In this document: in pieces, positions 25,097 through 33,267 of the stretch
Numbering within the stretch: the stretch's first letter is position 1
Layout of the letters: every line of letters starts with the position of its first letter
Origin: Streptomyces sp. NBC_01689
GTDB taxonomy: Bacteria; Actinomycetota; Actinomycetes; Streptomycetales; Streptomycetaceae
NCBI RefSeq assembly: GCF_036250675.1
Contig: NZ_CP109592.1
Location: 9,300,001 to 9,364,000, forward strand
Direction: 5' to 3'
Length of the DNA stretch: 64,000 nucleotides
Notes under the pieces: generated by a model
Told to the model about the DNA's origin: nothing
The model's input: the letters and a program-made list of their open reading frames with translations, nothing else
The model's database searches: none
Program-made: the position numbers and the translations under genes

Positions 25097-26017
25097 TCAC
25101 CGATGCCAGGTGGGTCGGGACAGGCCGCGCTCGACCGCCCCGGCCATGGCGCTCTCGCCCGCGGCGTTGGGGTGCACGGGGGCGGCGGGGCTGTCGGGAG
25201 CGAACGTCTCGATCCACCGGTTCGCGGCGGGTCGGCAGAGGTCGTGCCCGACCGTGGGCGCGTACGTGTCCACGTACCGGGCCCCGTTGCGACGGGCCTG
25301 CCGGGCGAGCATCGCGTTGAGCTCCTTCTCCTTGTCCCGCAGATAGGAGAAGTCCCCTGCCGCCAGGGGCACCTTGGCGCTCGTGCAGCCCACGCCGTCG
25401 TCCGGGAAGAGGTCGGGGTATCCGACGACCACGACCCGGGCGTGCGGGGCGCGGTGGTGGATGCCGCGCAGCACCTGTGCGACCTTCGGCGCGGTCCGGG
25501 CGATGGAATCCGTGACCGTGTCGGAACCGGTGCTGGTGAAGTGGGTCCGGCACGGGGCTCCGGCCGGGTCGGTGGCGGTGACCTGGGCGCAGGTTCCGAG
25601 GACGGTCGAGAACCCGATGTCGTTGCCGCCGATGGTGACGGTGACGAGGTCGGTGTCCCGGCCGAGGGCGGCGAACTGGGCCGGTGCCGTGCCCTGGGCG
25701 GCGGTCATGTCGGCGGTGGTGGCGCCGGAGCAGCTGACGTCCGTGAGCGTCGCGGCCGTCCACCCGGCCACCAGGGACGGGTAGTTGTGGCTGGACCGCA
25801 GACAGGTCGGGTCGACCTGGTCCGGGACCAGGGGCGCCGAGGCGTAGGAGTCGCCGAGGGCGACGTAGTCCACCCGGTGCCTGCCATCGGTGGCGGTGGT
25901 CGCCTCGGCCGGGGCGGCCACCGCCACAGCTCCTGCCGTGATCAGTGCGGCGGCCACGGCCACGACGCGGGTTGCGCCGGGAGCGGGAAACAGTCTTCGC
26001 ACAACGCGTCCTCTCAT
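25097..26017 (-). CDS. Secreted SGNH/GDSL-family esterase-lipase
   Basis: A 306-residue exported hydrolase. The signal peptide (about 1-40) has an Arg-rich start and VVAVAAALITAGAVAVAAPAEA. The catalytic blocks are YVALGDSYASAP (block I; nucleophile Ser in GDSY), TIGGNDIGF (block III; oxyanion Asn) and HPNAAG (block V; His). It resembles the Streptomyces SGNH lipases with a Ser-His dyad. Six cysteines are present in the mature part and probably pair. Start ATG 26017 has no strong ribosome binding site; upstream open sequence to 26149 looks non-coding. It acts outside the cell on esters or lipids. Confidence 0.9.
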   Translation of the reverse strand: MRGRVVRRLFPAPGATRVVAVAAALITAGAVAVAAPAEATTATDGRHRVDYVALGDSYASAPLVPDQVDPTCLRSSHNYPSLVAGWTAATLTDVSCSGATTADMTAAQGTAPAQFAALGRDTDLVTVTIGGNDIGFSTVLGTCAQVTATDPAGAPCRTHFTSTGSDTVTDSIARTAPKVAQVLRGIHHRAPHARVVVVGYPDLFPDDGVGCTSAKVPLAAGDFSYLRDKEKELNAMLARQARRNGARYVDTYAPTVGHDLCRPAANRWIETFAPDSPAAPVHPNAAGESAMAGAVERGLSRPTWHR

Positions 26018-26389
26018 GGTCGGGCTGTCCGGCGGTGCGGAGGAGACAGCTCGGCAGAATGGTTCTGCCGCGCCGACGCCGGCGCCGGAGCCCGAGTTGA
26101 TGTACGGCCTCGACGGGCCCGCTCGACCACCGGGACATGTGCCCGGCACGGCGTGCGATCGAGGCGCTCACTTCTCACACGTATGGACGGCCTGATCGGG
26201 TGTCACGTTTTTTCATAACGACTTGGTAAGCGTCGACGTGGGTACGGACCGAGCGGGCCTGGGCAGCCGTGAGCGCACACGAAGTGGCGTGCTTCCTCGC
26301 GGTGATGGCCGTGCGGCGTCCGGTGGCGCGCGCAGGATGACGTATCTCCGCGTATCTCTGCCGCGCCCGGGACCGGGGGACGCCGGGTG

Positions 26390-26845
26390 TCAGCTGGGCG
26401 CTATGCGCTCCAGCGCCTTCGCGGCCGCGGCGATGTCGCAGCCCTCCAGACGCGAGAAGACATGACGCCGCACACTCGCGAGGTTGGTGGGCCAGGCCTG
26501 CTTCAGCAGGGTCCATCCGGAGCTGGTGAGGAGGGCGAGCGACGCCCTTCCGTCGTCCGGTGCCTTCTGCCGGACGACCAGTGACTGTGACTCCAGACGG
26601 TTCACCACCCGGGTCATGCCGCTCAGCGACAGCCCGCAGGTGTTGGCGAGTTCACTCATGCGCATCTGGTTCCGCGGCGCCTCGGAGAGGTGCATCAACA
26701 CCGTGTACTCGGTGGCGGAGATCGGCTGTTCTTCGAGCATGTCCGCGTCGACGACCCGGGGCAGGAGCGACATCACCCGGCCGAGGGCCCGGAGGAAGGC
26801 CTCCTCGTCGGGGGTGAGGGGCTCAAGGGTCGTCACGTCTGCCAT
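26390..26845 (-). CDS. MarR family transcriptional regulator
   Basis: A 151-residue winged helix-turn-helix repressor. Seen: DADMLEEQPISATEYTVLMHLSEAP, then MRMSELANTCGLSLSGMTRVVNRLESQSLVVRQKAPDDGRASLALLTSSGW, i.e. the recognition helix and the DxR wing of MarR proteins. ATG 26845 has no ribosome site, but TAGACT ends 6 bases before it, so a leaderless transcript is plausible. It is divergent from the PTPS-like gene, with about 190 bp between starts. The direct target is not evident; the nearest genes are the PTPS-like gene and the lipase. Confidence 0.88.
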   Translation of the reverse strand: MADVTTLEPLTPDEEAFLRALGRVMSLLPRVVDADMLEEQPISATEYTVLMHLSEAPRNQMRMSELANTCGLSLSGMTRVVNRLESQSLVVRQKAPDDGRASLALLTSSGWTLLKQAWPTNLASVRRHVFSRLEGCDIAAAAKALERIAPS

Positions 26846-27034
26846 GGGCCCAGTCTAGAGGGCGGAGTCCGAGGCAGGCCCGGGATCGCGGCGCGGTCCG
26901 CCGAGCCAGGGTGAACCGTGGACGTCGTCGATCCGTTCCCCTTGTGACGCCCGGACGACGGTTGCGCCGGTCCTGACCGAAGTCGCCGCGCGCGCACGAG
27001 AATGCCCGCACCACGGAGTATGAGGAGAGGTCTG

Positions 27035-27433
27035 TTGTTCAGCATCACCGTACGTGACCACATCATGATCGCGCACAGCTTCCAAGGCGATGTCTTCGGA
27101 CCGGCCCAGCGTCTGCACGGGGCGACGTTCGTCGTGGACGCGACCTTCCGCCGGACCGCACTGGACGACGACAACATCGTCGTCGACATGGGCCTCGCCT
27201 CCACGGAGCTGCGTTCCGTGATCGGCGACCTCAACTACCGTAACCTCGACGATCACGAGGAGTTCAAGGGGACCAACACGTCCACGGAGTTCCTGGCCGC
27301 GCTGATCGCCGATTGTCTCGCCGACCGGATCCACGCCGGTGCCCTCGGGGAGAACGCGCGCGGTATCGCCCAGATAGCGGTGACCCTGCACGAGTCGCAC
27401 ATCGCCTGGGCGAGTTACGAGCGCGCGGTGTGA
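27035..27433 (+). CDS. 6-pyruvoyl tetrahydropterin/6-carboxytetrahydropterin synthase-like protein (altered active site)
   Basis: A 132-residue T-fold protein of the PTPS/QueD group. Seen: [16 protein letters not shown] at the start, [51 protein letters not shown], which is the conserved DxxxL/LNYxNLDD/NPTSE region with NTST in place of NPTSE, and [14 protein letters not shown] at the end with the family's HES. His14 and His28 are retained, but the textbook HGH is HGA (Ala30), and the position of the catalytic Cys is Ala24. The true start is probably TTG 27035, with AGGAGAGG just upstream; ATG 27020 is possible. It may be a pterin-like enzyme of altered function. Confidence 0.78.
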   Translation: MFSITVRDHIMIAHSFQGDVFGPAQRLHGATFVVDATFRRTALDDDNIVVDMGLASTELRSVIGDLNYRNLDDHEEFKGTNTSTEFLAALIADCLADRIHAGALGENARGIAQIAVTLHESHIAWASYERAV

Positions 27434-27577
27434 CCGCCGGTCCCGGGCGGTCACCGGCACCACGCCGACGTCACAAGAGCGGCAGTTTTCGGACACCCCT
27501 CTCTGCCTAGAGTGCGCGGACGGAGGCAGCACCCGGCCTCCGATCGCTATGACAGAGAACCAGGACGGCTCACGACG

Positions 27578-28099
27578 ATGGCTACGCCCCCTCCGCGGAT
27601 GACCTGTTCGGACCTGCTCGGGACCATCATGAGCGAGTACCGGGAAGGACTCGTCTCGTACGCCGAGAAGATGCTGGGCGACCGCGGGCTCGCCGAGGAC
27701 ATCGTGCAGGAGACCATCATCCGGGCATGGCGGAACATGGACCGGCTGCTCGGGATGGAAGGGTCGGTGAAGGGCTGGCTCTTCACCGTCACCCGGCACC
27801 TCGTCGTGGACTGGGTGCGAAAGCCCCACCGGCGCAGGGAGGTTCTGGGCGGCACGTACAACGATCCGTCGTCGGGGGCGGATCACACGGACGCGGTGCA
27901 CCACGCCATGGTGGCCAAGCCCACGCTGCGCCGGCTGTCCCCCGAGCACCGGGCGGTGCTCGTCCACATCTATCTCTGTGACCGCACGATCAAGGAGACC
28001 GCCGACATCCTCGGGATACCGGCGGGGACGGTGAAGTCCCGTCAGCACAACGCCCTGCGCAAACTGCGGATGGCGTTCCCGGCCGAAGCGGTCGCCTGA
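27578..28099 (+). CDS. ECF-type RNA polymerase sigma factor
   Basis: A 173-residue sigma factor with region 2 (about 18-85, GLAEDIVQETIIRAWRNMDR and the -10-contacting VKGWLFTVTRHLVVDWVRK) and region 4 (about 115-165, HRAVLVHIYLCDRTIKETADILGIPAGTVKSRQHNALRKLR). These are the two domains of extracytoplasmic-function sigma factors. ATG 27578 was chosen by homology; a longer frame opens at 27512. No anti-sigma gene follows. A strong bidirectional hairpin is next, and the neighbours are a convergent SARP. The signal it answers is therefore not evident. Confidence 0.88.
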   Translation: MATPPPRMTCSDLLGTIMSEYREGLVSYAEKMLGDRGLAEDIVQETIIRAWRNMDRLLGMEGSVKGWLFTVTRHLVVDWVRKPHRRREVLGGTYNDPSSGADHTDAVHHAMVAKPTLRRLSPEHRAVLVHIYLCDRTIKETADILGIPAGTVKSRQHNALRKLRMAFPAEAVA

Positions 28100-28136
28100 C
28101 GCGGTGGTCCGACCCGGGGACGAACTCCGCGGGCAG

Positions 28137-28170
28137 GGGGTTCCGTGGCACGGCCGAGCCACGGAACCCC
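28137..28170. terminator. Bidirectional terminator hairpin between convergent genes
   Basis: Arms GGGGTTCCGTGGC (28137-28149) and GCCACGGAACCCC (28158-28170) are perfectly complementary with an 8-base loop. It lies between the sigma factor stop (28099) and the SARP stop (28215) and can serve both strands. Confidence 0.85.
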
Positions 28171-28214
28171 TTGCTCGGCTTCGGGCCGCCCGGTCCCTGG
28201 CGTGACGCGACGCC

Positions 28215-30320
28215 TCACACGGTGTCCGGCCGCAGGGAGATCTCCAGCGTCGCGGTCAGCTTCTGCCGCAGGGTCTCACCGTGGGGATGGTGACGTACGT
28301 CCTGGGCCAGCGCCGGCAGCAGGAAGCGCTCGGCGATGATCCACTCGGCGGCCTCGGCGCTCCCGTCGAACTCGTGCGGGCGGACACCCGGGCGCGGCGG
28401 CGGCAGGATGACCTCACTGCGGTGCGGAGCCAGCAGCGCGGTGGCGGCCTCCGCGCTGTAGAGGTAGTGCTCGAACATCCGGGCGCGCGCCTGGGCCTGG
28501 ACACCCGCCGCGTCCAGCACCGAACAGAGCTCGGCGGCGTAGGCGCGCAGCAGGTCGTGACAGATGTACCGGCCCGGGACCAGCTGGCCGAGCAGGTGAT
28601 GGTCGGCCAGTTCGGCCAGGTGCTCCAGCGTCGTCCGCAGGTCCGCGCCGGCCAGGCTGGCCGCCGCCCTCGGGGTGATGTCGCGTGACGGGTGAAGGCC
28701 GAGCAGCCTGAACAGCCTTGCCGCGCCGGCGCTCAGGGACACGTAGGAACGGTGGAAGACGCTCTGGGTGTCCGTGCGGACGTCCTGACTCGACAGGGCC
28801 GGCAACAGACTGTCCCGCAGTTCGGCCGCGAGTGAGGCCAGGGGGAACCGCGGTCGGGACGACGCGCGCGCTCCCGTCACGGCCAGCGCCAGGGGCAGTC
28901 CTCCGCACCGTTCGACGATCTCCTCGGCGGACCCCCGCTCCGCCCTGACCCGGTCCGGGCCCAGCCGGCGTTCGAGGAGGTGGAGGCTCTCCTGCCGGGT
29001 CATCGGGTTCAGTGTGATCATCCGCGCGTTGTGGGTCACGGTCAGGCCCTCCAGCCGTCGGCGGCTGGTGACGATCGCGAGGGAACCGGGAGCGGTGGGC
29101 AGCAGCGGGCGTACCTGTTCGCTGTCCCGCGCGTCGTCGAGGACGAGCAGCAGCCGCCGTCCGGCCAGCGCGCCGCGGTAGGCGACATCGAGACCGGCGG
29201 GGTCGGTGCTCCCGTTCCGCGGGACACCCAGGGTGTCGAGCACCGCGTTCATGGCCTCGGCCGTGCCGAGGGGAGTCCGGGAAGCGTGGTAGCCCTGGAG
29301 GTCCACATGGATCCGGCCGTCGGGGAAGTGCTCGGCGGCCCGGTGCGCCCAGTGCACGGCCAGGGTCGACTTGCCGACTCCGGCCATGCCGCACAGGGCG
29401 ACGGTCGCCGCGGGGGAGTCGCCGCCCGGCGGCAGGAGTTCCCGGTAGCGGAGCAGTGTCTCGTGCCGGTCCGTGTAGGACGAGCAGTCCGGCGGCAGGT
29501 GAGGGGTCCTGTCCGCGGCGGTCCGTACCGTCGGCCGGTCGGTGACCGGGGCGAGGGGGCAGCGCAGGAGGTCCTGGCGGGCCGCGCGCAGGCCGGGTCC
29601 GGGTTCGACACCGAGCTCGTCGGCGAGGGTGCGGCGGATCGTGTCGAACTGCTGCAGGGCTTCCGCCCGCCGTCCGCCGGCGGCGAGGGCCGCGATGATC
29701 CGGGAGTGCAGGGCCTCGTCGAAGGGGTGGCGGTCCACGGCACCGCGCAGGGCGGCCAGTACCTCCTCCGTGAGCGCCGGTGCGGAGGCGAGTACGGCGT
29801 CGGTGGCTTCCTTGACGGTCGCCACGAAGTCGTGTCCGACCGAGGTGAAGACCGGATGCCGGGCGACGGAGGTGCCGTCCGCGACGACAGGACTTCGCCA
29901 CAGCCTAAGCGCCTCGACGAAGTCCTGGGCGGCCTGGGCGCGGTCCCCGTCCTTGAGTGCGAGGTGGGCCTGGGCGCGGAGGTCGCGGAACCGCAGGAGA
30001 TCGGAGGTCGAGGTGTCGACGAGGAGGCGGTATCCGTCCGCGGCCCGGGAGAGGTGTTCCGCGTTGGTCCGGCTGCGCAGTCCGGGTTCGAGCAGGCGCC
30101 GCAGCGCGCCTATGTGCCGGTGCACCACGTTGACAGCGCTGGCCGGCGGCTCGGCGTCCCACAGGACGTCCACGGCGTCGTCCAGCGAGACGGGCCCCGG
30201 CGCGCGCAGCAACAGCAGGGAGAGCAGTGCCAGCCTCTTCGGAGGACCCAGGTCGAGCTCGGTGTCGCCCCGCGTCGCGCGCACGGTGCCGAGGATGGAG
30301 TACCGCACTGTTCCGTCCAT
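28215..30320 (-). CDS. SARP/BTAD transcriptional regulator with NB-ARC ATPase domain (AfsR-like, short C-terminus)
   Basis: A 701-residue regulator. The N-terminal winged-helix DNA-binding domain (about 1-95: LDLGPPKRLALLSLLLLRAPGPVSLDDAVDVLWDAEPP, then VVHRHIGALRRLLEPG) is followed by the BTAD bacterial transcriptional activation domain (about 100-250) and an NB-ARC ATPase (about 290-560) with Walker A GMAGVGKSTLA and Walker B RRLLLVLDDA. The rest (about 560-701) is a helical remnant; the long TPR sensor of AfsR (about 990 residues) is largely absent. ATG 30320 is set by homology. It probably activates a nearby or distant pathway in response to an unknown signal; no biosynthetic cluster surrounds it. 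Confidence 0.9.
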   Translation of the reverse strand: MDGTVRYSILGTVRATRGDTELDLGPPKRLALLSLLLLRAPGPVSLDDAVDVLWDAEPPASAVNVVHRHIGALRRLLEPGLRSRTNAEHLSRAADGYRLLVDTSTSDLLRFRDLRAQAHLALKDGDRAQAAQDFVEALRLWRSPVVADGTSVARHPVFTSVGHDFVATVKEATDAVLASAPALTEEVLAALRGAVDRHPFDEALHSRIIAALAAGGRRAEALQQFDTIRRTLADELGVEPGPGLRAARQDLLRCPLAPVTDRPTVRTAADRTPHLPPDCSSYTDRHETLLRYRELLPPGGDSPAATVALCGMAGVGKSTLAVHWAHRAAEHFPDGRIHVDLQGYHASRTPLGTAEAMNAVLDTLGVPRNGSTDPAGLDVAYRGALAGRRLLLVLDDARDSEQVRPLLPTAPGSLAIVTSRRRLEGLTVTHNARMITLNPMTRQESLHLLERRLGPDRVRAERGSAEEIVERCGGLPLALAVTGARASSRPRFPLASLAAELRDSLLPALSSQDVRTDTQSVFHRSYVSLSAGAARLFRLLGLHPSRDITPRAAASLAGADLRTTLEHLAELADHHLLGQLVPGRYICHDLLRAYAAELCSVLDAAGVQAQARARMFEHYLYSAEAATALLAPHRSEVILPPPRPGVRPHEFDGSAEAAEWIIAERFLLPALAQDVRHHPHGETLRQKLTATLEISLRPDTV

Positions 30321-30736
30321 GGTGCCGCTTCGTTCCTCACGTATCACTGTGCTGTCATCCGGGTGGGCCGTGGGCGTCCGTCCCACGGCCCACGAGAGCC
30401 CGAGCGGGGCCGTTCGTGCCGACGGGCCGACGGTCGGTCGGCACCCTGCCCCGACCGCACACGAAAAGCTGGTCGACGATCAGGACATGCCCCGCACCGG
30501 CGGATCGGCGCCGGGTGATCCGCCGGCCGGACGCGCACCAAGGCAGACGCATGCCGTCCGATACCGTCCACGCCATAGTTGTCGAGTCAAGTAAATTAGG
30601 GTGTGAGTTTGGTTGTCAAGGCGGAAGGTCGCGACACGTCGTCAGGGGGTGCGCCCGGGACCTGCGGTCTCCCACCGCGCTCTGCGAGTGCGCACGGTTC
30701 GCGGGTTCCGGGGCGCGGGGCGGGACCGGTCCTCGT
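30321..30736. other. SARP leader and intergenic region
   Basis: No gene. It holds an AT-rich spot with TTGTCGAGTCAA (30579-30590), an imperfect relative of the TTGAC-N2-GTCAA operators at 4958-5002. It is followed by the tail of the MBL-fold gene, which ends at 30737 on the same strand. Confidence 0.4.
30579..30590. promoter_or_regulatory. Imperfect TTGTC-GA-GTCAA operator-like element
   Basis: It differs by one base from the perfect repeat at 4958-4969 and is likewise flanked by AT-rich DNA. On the minus strand it reads TACTTGACTCG, exactly as at the LLM operon. It lies about 260 bp upstream of the SARP start, in the right direction for a TTGACT -35 box. Confidence 0.4.
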
Positions 30737-31555
30737 TCACGGACGCAGAGACACCCAGGATCCGTGCGGTGCCACGCGCAGGACCCGCGACAGACCGGCT
30801 TCGTGGAAGGCCGACTCGAGGTCCTCCAGCCCCTCGGAGAAGTGGGTCCACCCGTCGTAGTGCGCGGGTACGACGACCTCCGTGCCCAGCACGGCCGCCG
30901 CGGCCGCGGTCCGCCGGCTGTCCATGGACAACGGCCGCCCGTCGAACTTCGCCGCCACGCGGGCCGCTCCGGCGTGCAGCACCGCCGCACTGATGCCGGG
31001 TACGCGACGGGACACCTCGGCCACCGTACGGATGGACGCGTTGTCACCGCTGAGATAGACCGTGGGAAGCCCCTGGCCCGTCAGCACGAAGCCGGTGACC
31101 TCGCAGTTGACGTTGCCGTCGGCGTCACGCTGCCCGTCCTCGGGGCCGTGGACCGCCGGGACGGCGAGGATGGTGAGGTCGCCTTCACCGTCGGGACGCG
31201 GTACGGAGTGGCTGCTCCACGGCGCCAGCCCGACGGCCCGTTCACCGAGACGCGCGGCGGAGAGGGCGCCGCTGACGACCAGGGGAGCGGCCTCGGCGAA
31301 CGCCCGGCCCCGCTCGTCGAGGTTGTCCGGGTGCTGGTCGTGGCTGACCAGCACCACGTCGACGGGGCCCAGTGCGCTCTCCTCGGCAGCCGGTCCGGCC
31401 GTCTTCGTGAGATATCCGTGCGGGCCGGGCCCGTCGAACGTGGGGTCGCTGACGAGGCGCAGTCCGCCCATGTCGATCACCGCGGTGGGGCCGCCCAGCA
31501 CCGTGACGGCGCAATCCTGGCGGGACAGTCCCTCGTTCGGAACGCTGCCTGTCAT
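30737..31555 (-). CDS. MBL-fold metallo-hydrolase family protein (UlaG-like, altered metal motif)
   Basis: A 272-residue metallo-beta-lactamase-fold protein. Seen: VLGGPTAVIDMGGLRLVSDPTFD (typical first strands), VVLVSHDQHPDNLDERGRA at the metal-motif position, TILAVPAVHGPED, GLPTVYLSGDNASI (the G-D element) and VVVPAHYDGWTHF with a late His. The expected H-x-H-x-D-H is HDQHPDN (His72, Gln74, His75, Asp77), so one or more ligands are altered. ATG 31555 has GGGAGGTCGC upstream and overlaps the stop of a 16-codon frame (ATGA). Substrate unknown. Confidence 0.82.
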   Translation of the reverse strand: MTGSVPNEGLSRQDCAVTVLGGPTAVIDMGGLRLVSDPTFDGPGPHGYLTKTAGPAAEESALGPVDVVLVSHDQHPDNLDERGRAFAEAAPLVVSGALSAARLGERAVGLAPWSSHSVPRPDGEGDLTILAVPAVHGPEDGQRDADGNVNCEVTGFVLTGQGLPTVYLSGDNASIRTVAEVSRRVPGISAAVLHAGAARVAAKFDGRPLSMDSRRTAAAAAVLGTEVVVPAHYDGWTHFSEGLEDLESAFHEAGLSRVLRVAPHGSWVSLRP

Positions 31556-31602
31556 GCGACCTCCCAGAACCGTTCGGTGAACTTCCGCCGAGGTGTGCTC
31601 AT
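31552..31602 (-). CDS. Possible 16-residue leader peptide coupled to the MBL-fold gene
   Basis: ATG 31602 is preceded by GGAG at good distance. The frame encodes MSTPRRKFTERFWEVA and ends with TGA overlapping the ATG of the MBL-fold gene (ATGA). The good ribosome site and the coupled junction suggest it is translated, either as a real small protein or as a leader that feeds ribosomes into the main gene. No homologue is known to me. Confidence 0.4.
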   Translation of the reverse strand: MSTPRRKFTERFWEVA

Positions 31603-31873
31603 GATGATTCTCCAGAGGGGTGGGCTTCCGTGCGACCTTCCCGCCGACCCCTTCAGGAATAGACGACCGGTCGCCGTACCGCCAATGAGTCTCGGCAGGT
31701 GATCGCAGGTGCGCGGGGCTGTGAGCTGCGGTGGTAGCCCGCACCTCCCGAAGGGGAGGAAACACGTCGCAGAGATCTCGTGGACGGGACCGGTTTTCGG
31801 GGCCCCACGGAACGGGTGCGCGCGGCCGTGCCGAGGGCGCCCCGGCGCGCGGCGAGGGCCGCGGCCGGGAGCC
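31603..31873. other. Intergenic region without a supported gene
   Basis: Between the leader ORF and the hydroxyacid dehydrogenase stop. Apart from an AT-richer patch near 31650-31690 that could hold the MBL promoter, I see no domain-bearing frame or hairpin. Confidence 0.35.
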
Positions 31874-32854
31874 TCAGCCCGCGGCGGCGACCGTCGCGAC
31901 CGTGTTCGCCAGTTCGTGCCCCTGGGCGAAGCGGCGCAACTGGTCGGCGAGCAGATCGTTCACGTGCGACGACACGGCCGAGGTGAAGGCGCCGGAGTGC
32001 GGACTGATCAGTACGCCGGGTGCGGACCACAGTGGATGTCCCGCGGGCAGCGGTTCGGGGTCCGTCACGTCCAGGGCCGCCTGCAGCCGCCCTTCCCCCA
32101 GCTCCGCGAGCAGTGCGTCGGTGTCCACCACCGCGCCACGGGCCACGTTGACCAGCAGGGCGCCGTCCTTCATCGTCCCGAGGAACTCCGCGTCCGCCAG
32201 GTGGCGCGTCCGCTCGGTCAGTGACACCGAGAGGATCACCACGTCCGCCTGCGGCAGCAGCTTGCCCAGGGCGGACGGAGAGTGAACCGCTCCCCTCGCC
32301 ACCCAACGCGGCCTGCTGGCAACCCGTTTCACCTCGCATCCGAAGGGGTGGAGACGCTCTTCGATCGCGGCACCGATCGAGCCGTACCCGACGATGAGCA
32401 CCGTGGCGCCGAACAGTGAGGGCCGGACTCCCTCCTGCCAGCGGCCCGTGGCCTGGTTGCGGACGAAGTCGGGGATGCCGCGCAGCGCGGCCAGGGTGAG
32501 CGTCAGTGCCAATTCGGCGGTACCGGCGTCGTGGACACCCCGGGCGTTGCAGAGCGTGATCTCCGGTCGGAGGTGCGGCAGGAGGTGGTCCACTCCGGCG
32601 CTGAGTGCCTGGAACACGCGCAGCCGGGACATGCGGGCCAGCGGCCGGACGATCGTGGAGATGTCCTTGGTGAGCGGGGGAGCGTAGAAATCGACGCGGT
32701 CCGGGTCGGTGGGATAGCGGCCCCGTCCGTCCCAGTGGGCGTAGTCCAGGCAGTCCGGGGCGTCCTCGATCTCCTCGACGGGCACGGGCAGCCACGCGAG
32801 CATCCGCTCGTCGGCACCGCGCCGCGCGGGGATCATGGGCGTCACTCGACTCAC
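31874..32854 (-). CDS. D-2-hydroxyacid dehydrogenase (NAD-binding)
   Basis: A 326-residue enzyme of the D-isomer-specific 2-hydroxyacid dehydrogenase family, converting 2-oxoacids and D-2-hydroxyacids with NAD(P)H. Seen: the Rossmann loop ATVLIVGYGSIGAAIEERL near residue 155, the VNVARGAVVDTDALLAELGEGRLQAALDVTDPEPLPAGHPLW signature (catalytic Arg and Glu), and VLISPHSGAFT with the catalytic His. The start is GTG 32854, with AAGGAGTG upstream; ATG 32836 is also possible. It lies alone between an MBL-fold gene and the molybdoenzyme pair. Confidence 0.9.
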   Translation of the reverse strand: MSRVTPMIPARRGADERMLAWLPVPVEEIEDAPDCLDYAHWDGRGRYPTDPDRVDFYAPPLTKDISTIVRPLARMSRLRVFQALSAGVDHLLPHLRPEITLCNARGVHDAGTAELALTLTLAALRGIPDFVRNQATGRWQEGVRPSLFGATVLIVGYGSIGAAIEERLHPFGCEVKRVASRPRWVARGAVHSPSALGKLLPQADVVILSVSLTERTRHLADAEFLGTMKDGALLVNVARGAVVDTDALLAELGEGRLQAALDVTDPEPLPAGHPLWSAPGVLISPHSGAFTSAVSSHVNDLLADQLRRFAQGHELANTVATVAAAG

Positions 32855-33051
32855 GGTTGTCTTCACTCCTTGGTCGGCTGGTGCACGGGGTGTCCTGGTG
32901 CACCTCGTGGGGTCCGCCCGGCCGGTACGCGGCTCGACGGCACCCCGGTGGGGCGTCTCCACGGCTGATACGTCGCCGGGCGGTGAGGGGTTCCCGAAGC
33001 GCTCGGACGTCCACGGCTGACACGTATGGGGGCCGTACGGAGGCCCACGCG

Positions 33052-33065
33052 GGCACACGTGTGCC
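33052..33065. promoter_or_regulatory. Palindrome GGCACACGTGTGCC
   Basis: A perfect 14-bp palindrome in the divergent region. It may be an operator for the dehydrogenase gene (start 32854) or the molybdoenzyme operon (start 33403). The factor is unknown. Confidence 0.4.
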
Positions 33066-33267
33066 TTGTCACAACGTGTCGGTCGACGACTCAAGTACGT
33101 CGTGCTGTGCCGACCCGACCGAGAGGGCATGCCGGTCGGTGCCCGCACGGCCGCAGCCCCGTTCCTTCCGGCCTCTGGCCCGGGTCGGCCGGGCCACCTC
33201 GCCCGCTCCGGCCACCTGCCTGCCGCCCGTTCGCCGTTGACAGCCGACGGGAGGGCATGTCAGTGTC

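Noticed and set aside
28980..30518. A 512-codon plus-strand frame over the SARP gene
   Set aside because: It is antisense to a complete SARP/NB-ARC protein and lacks domains.
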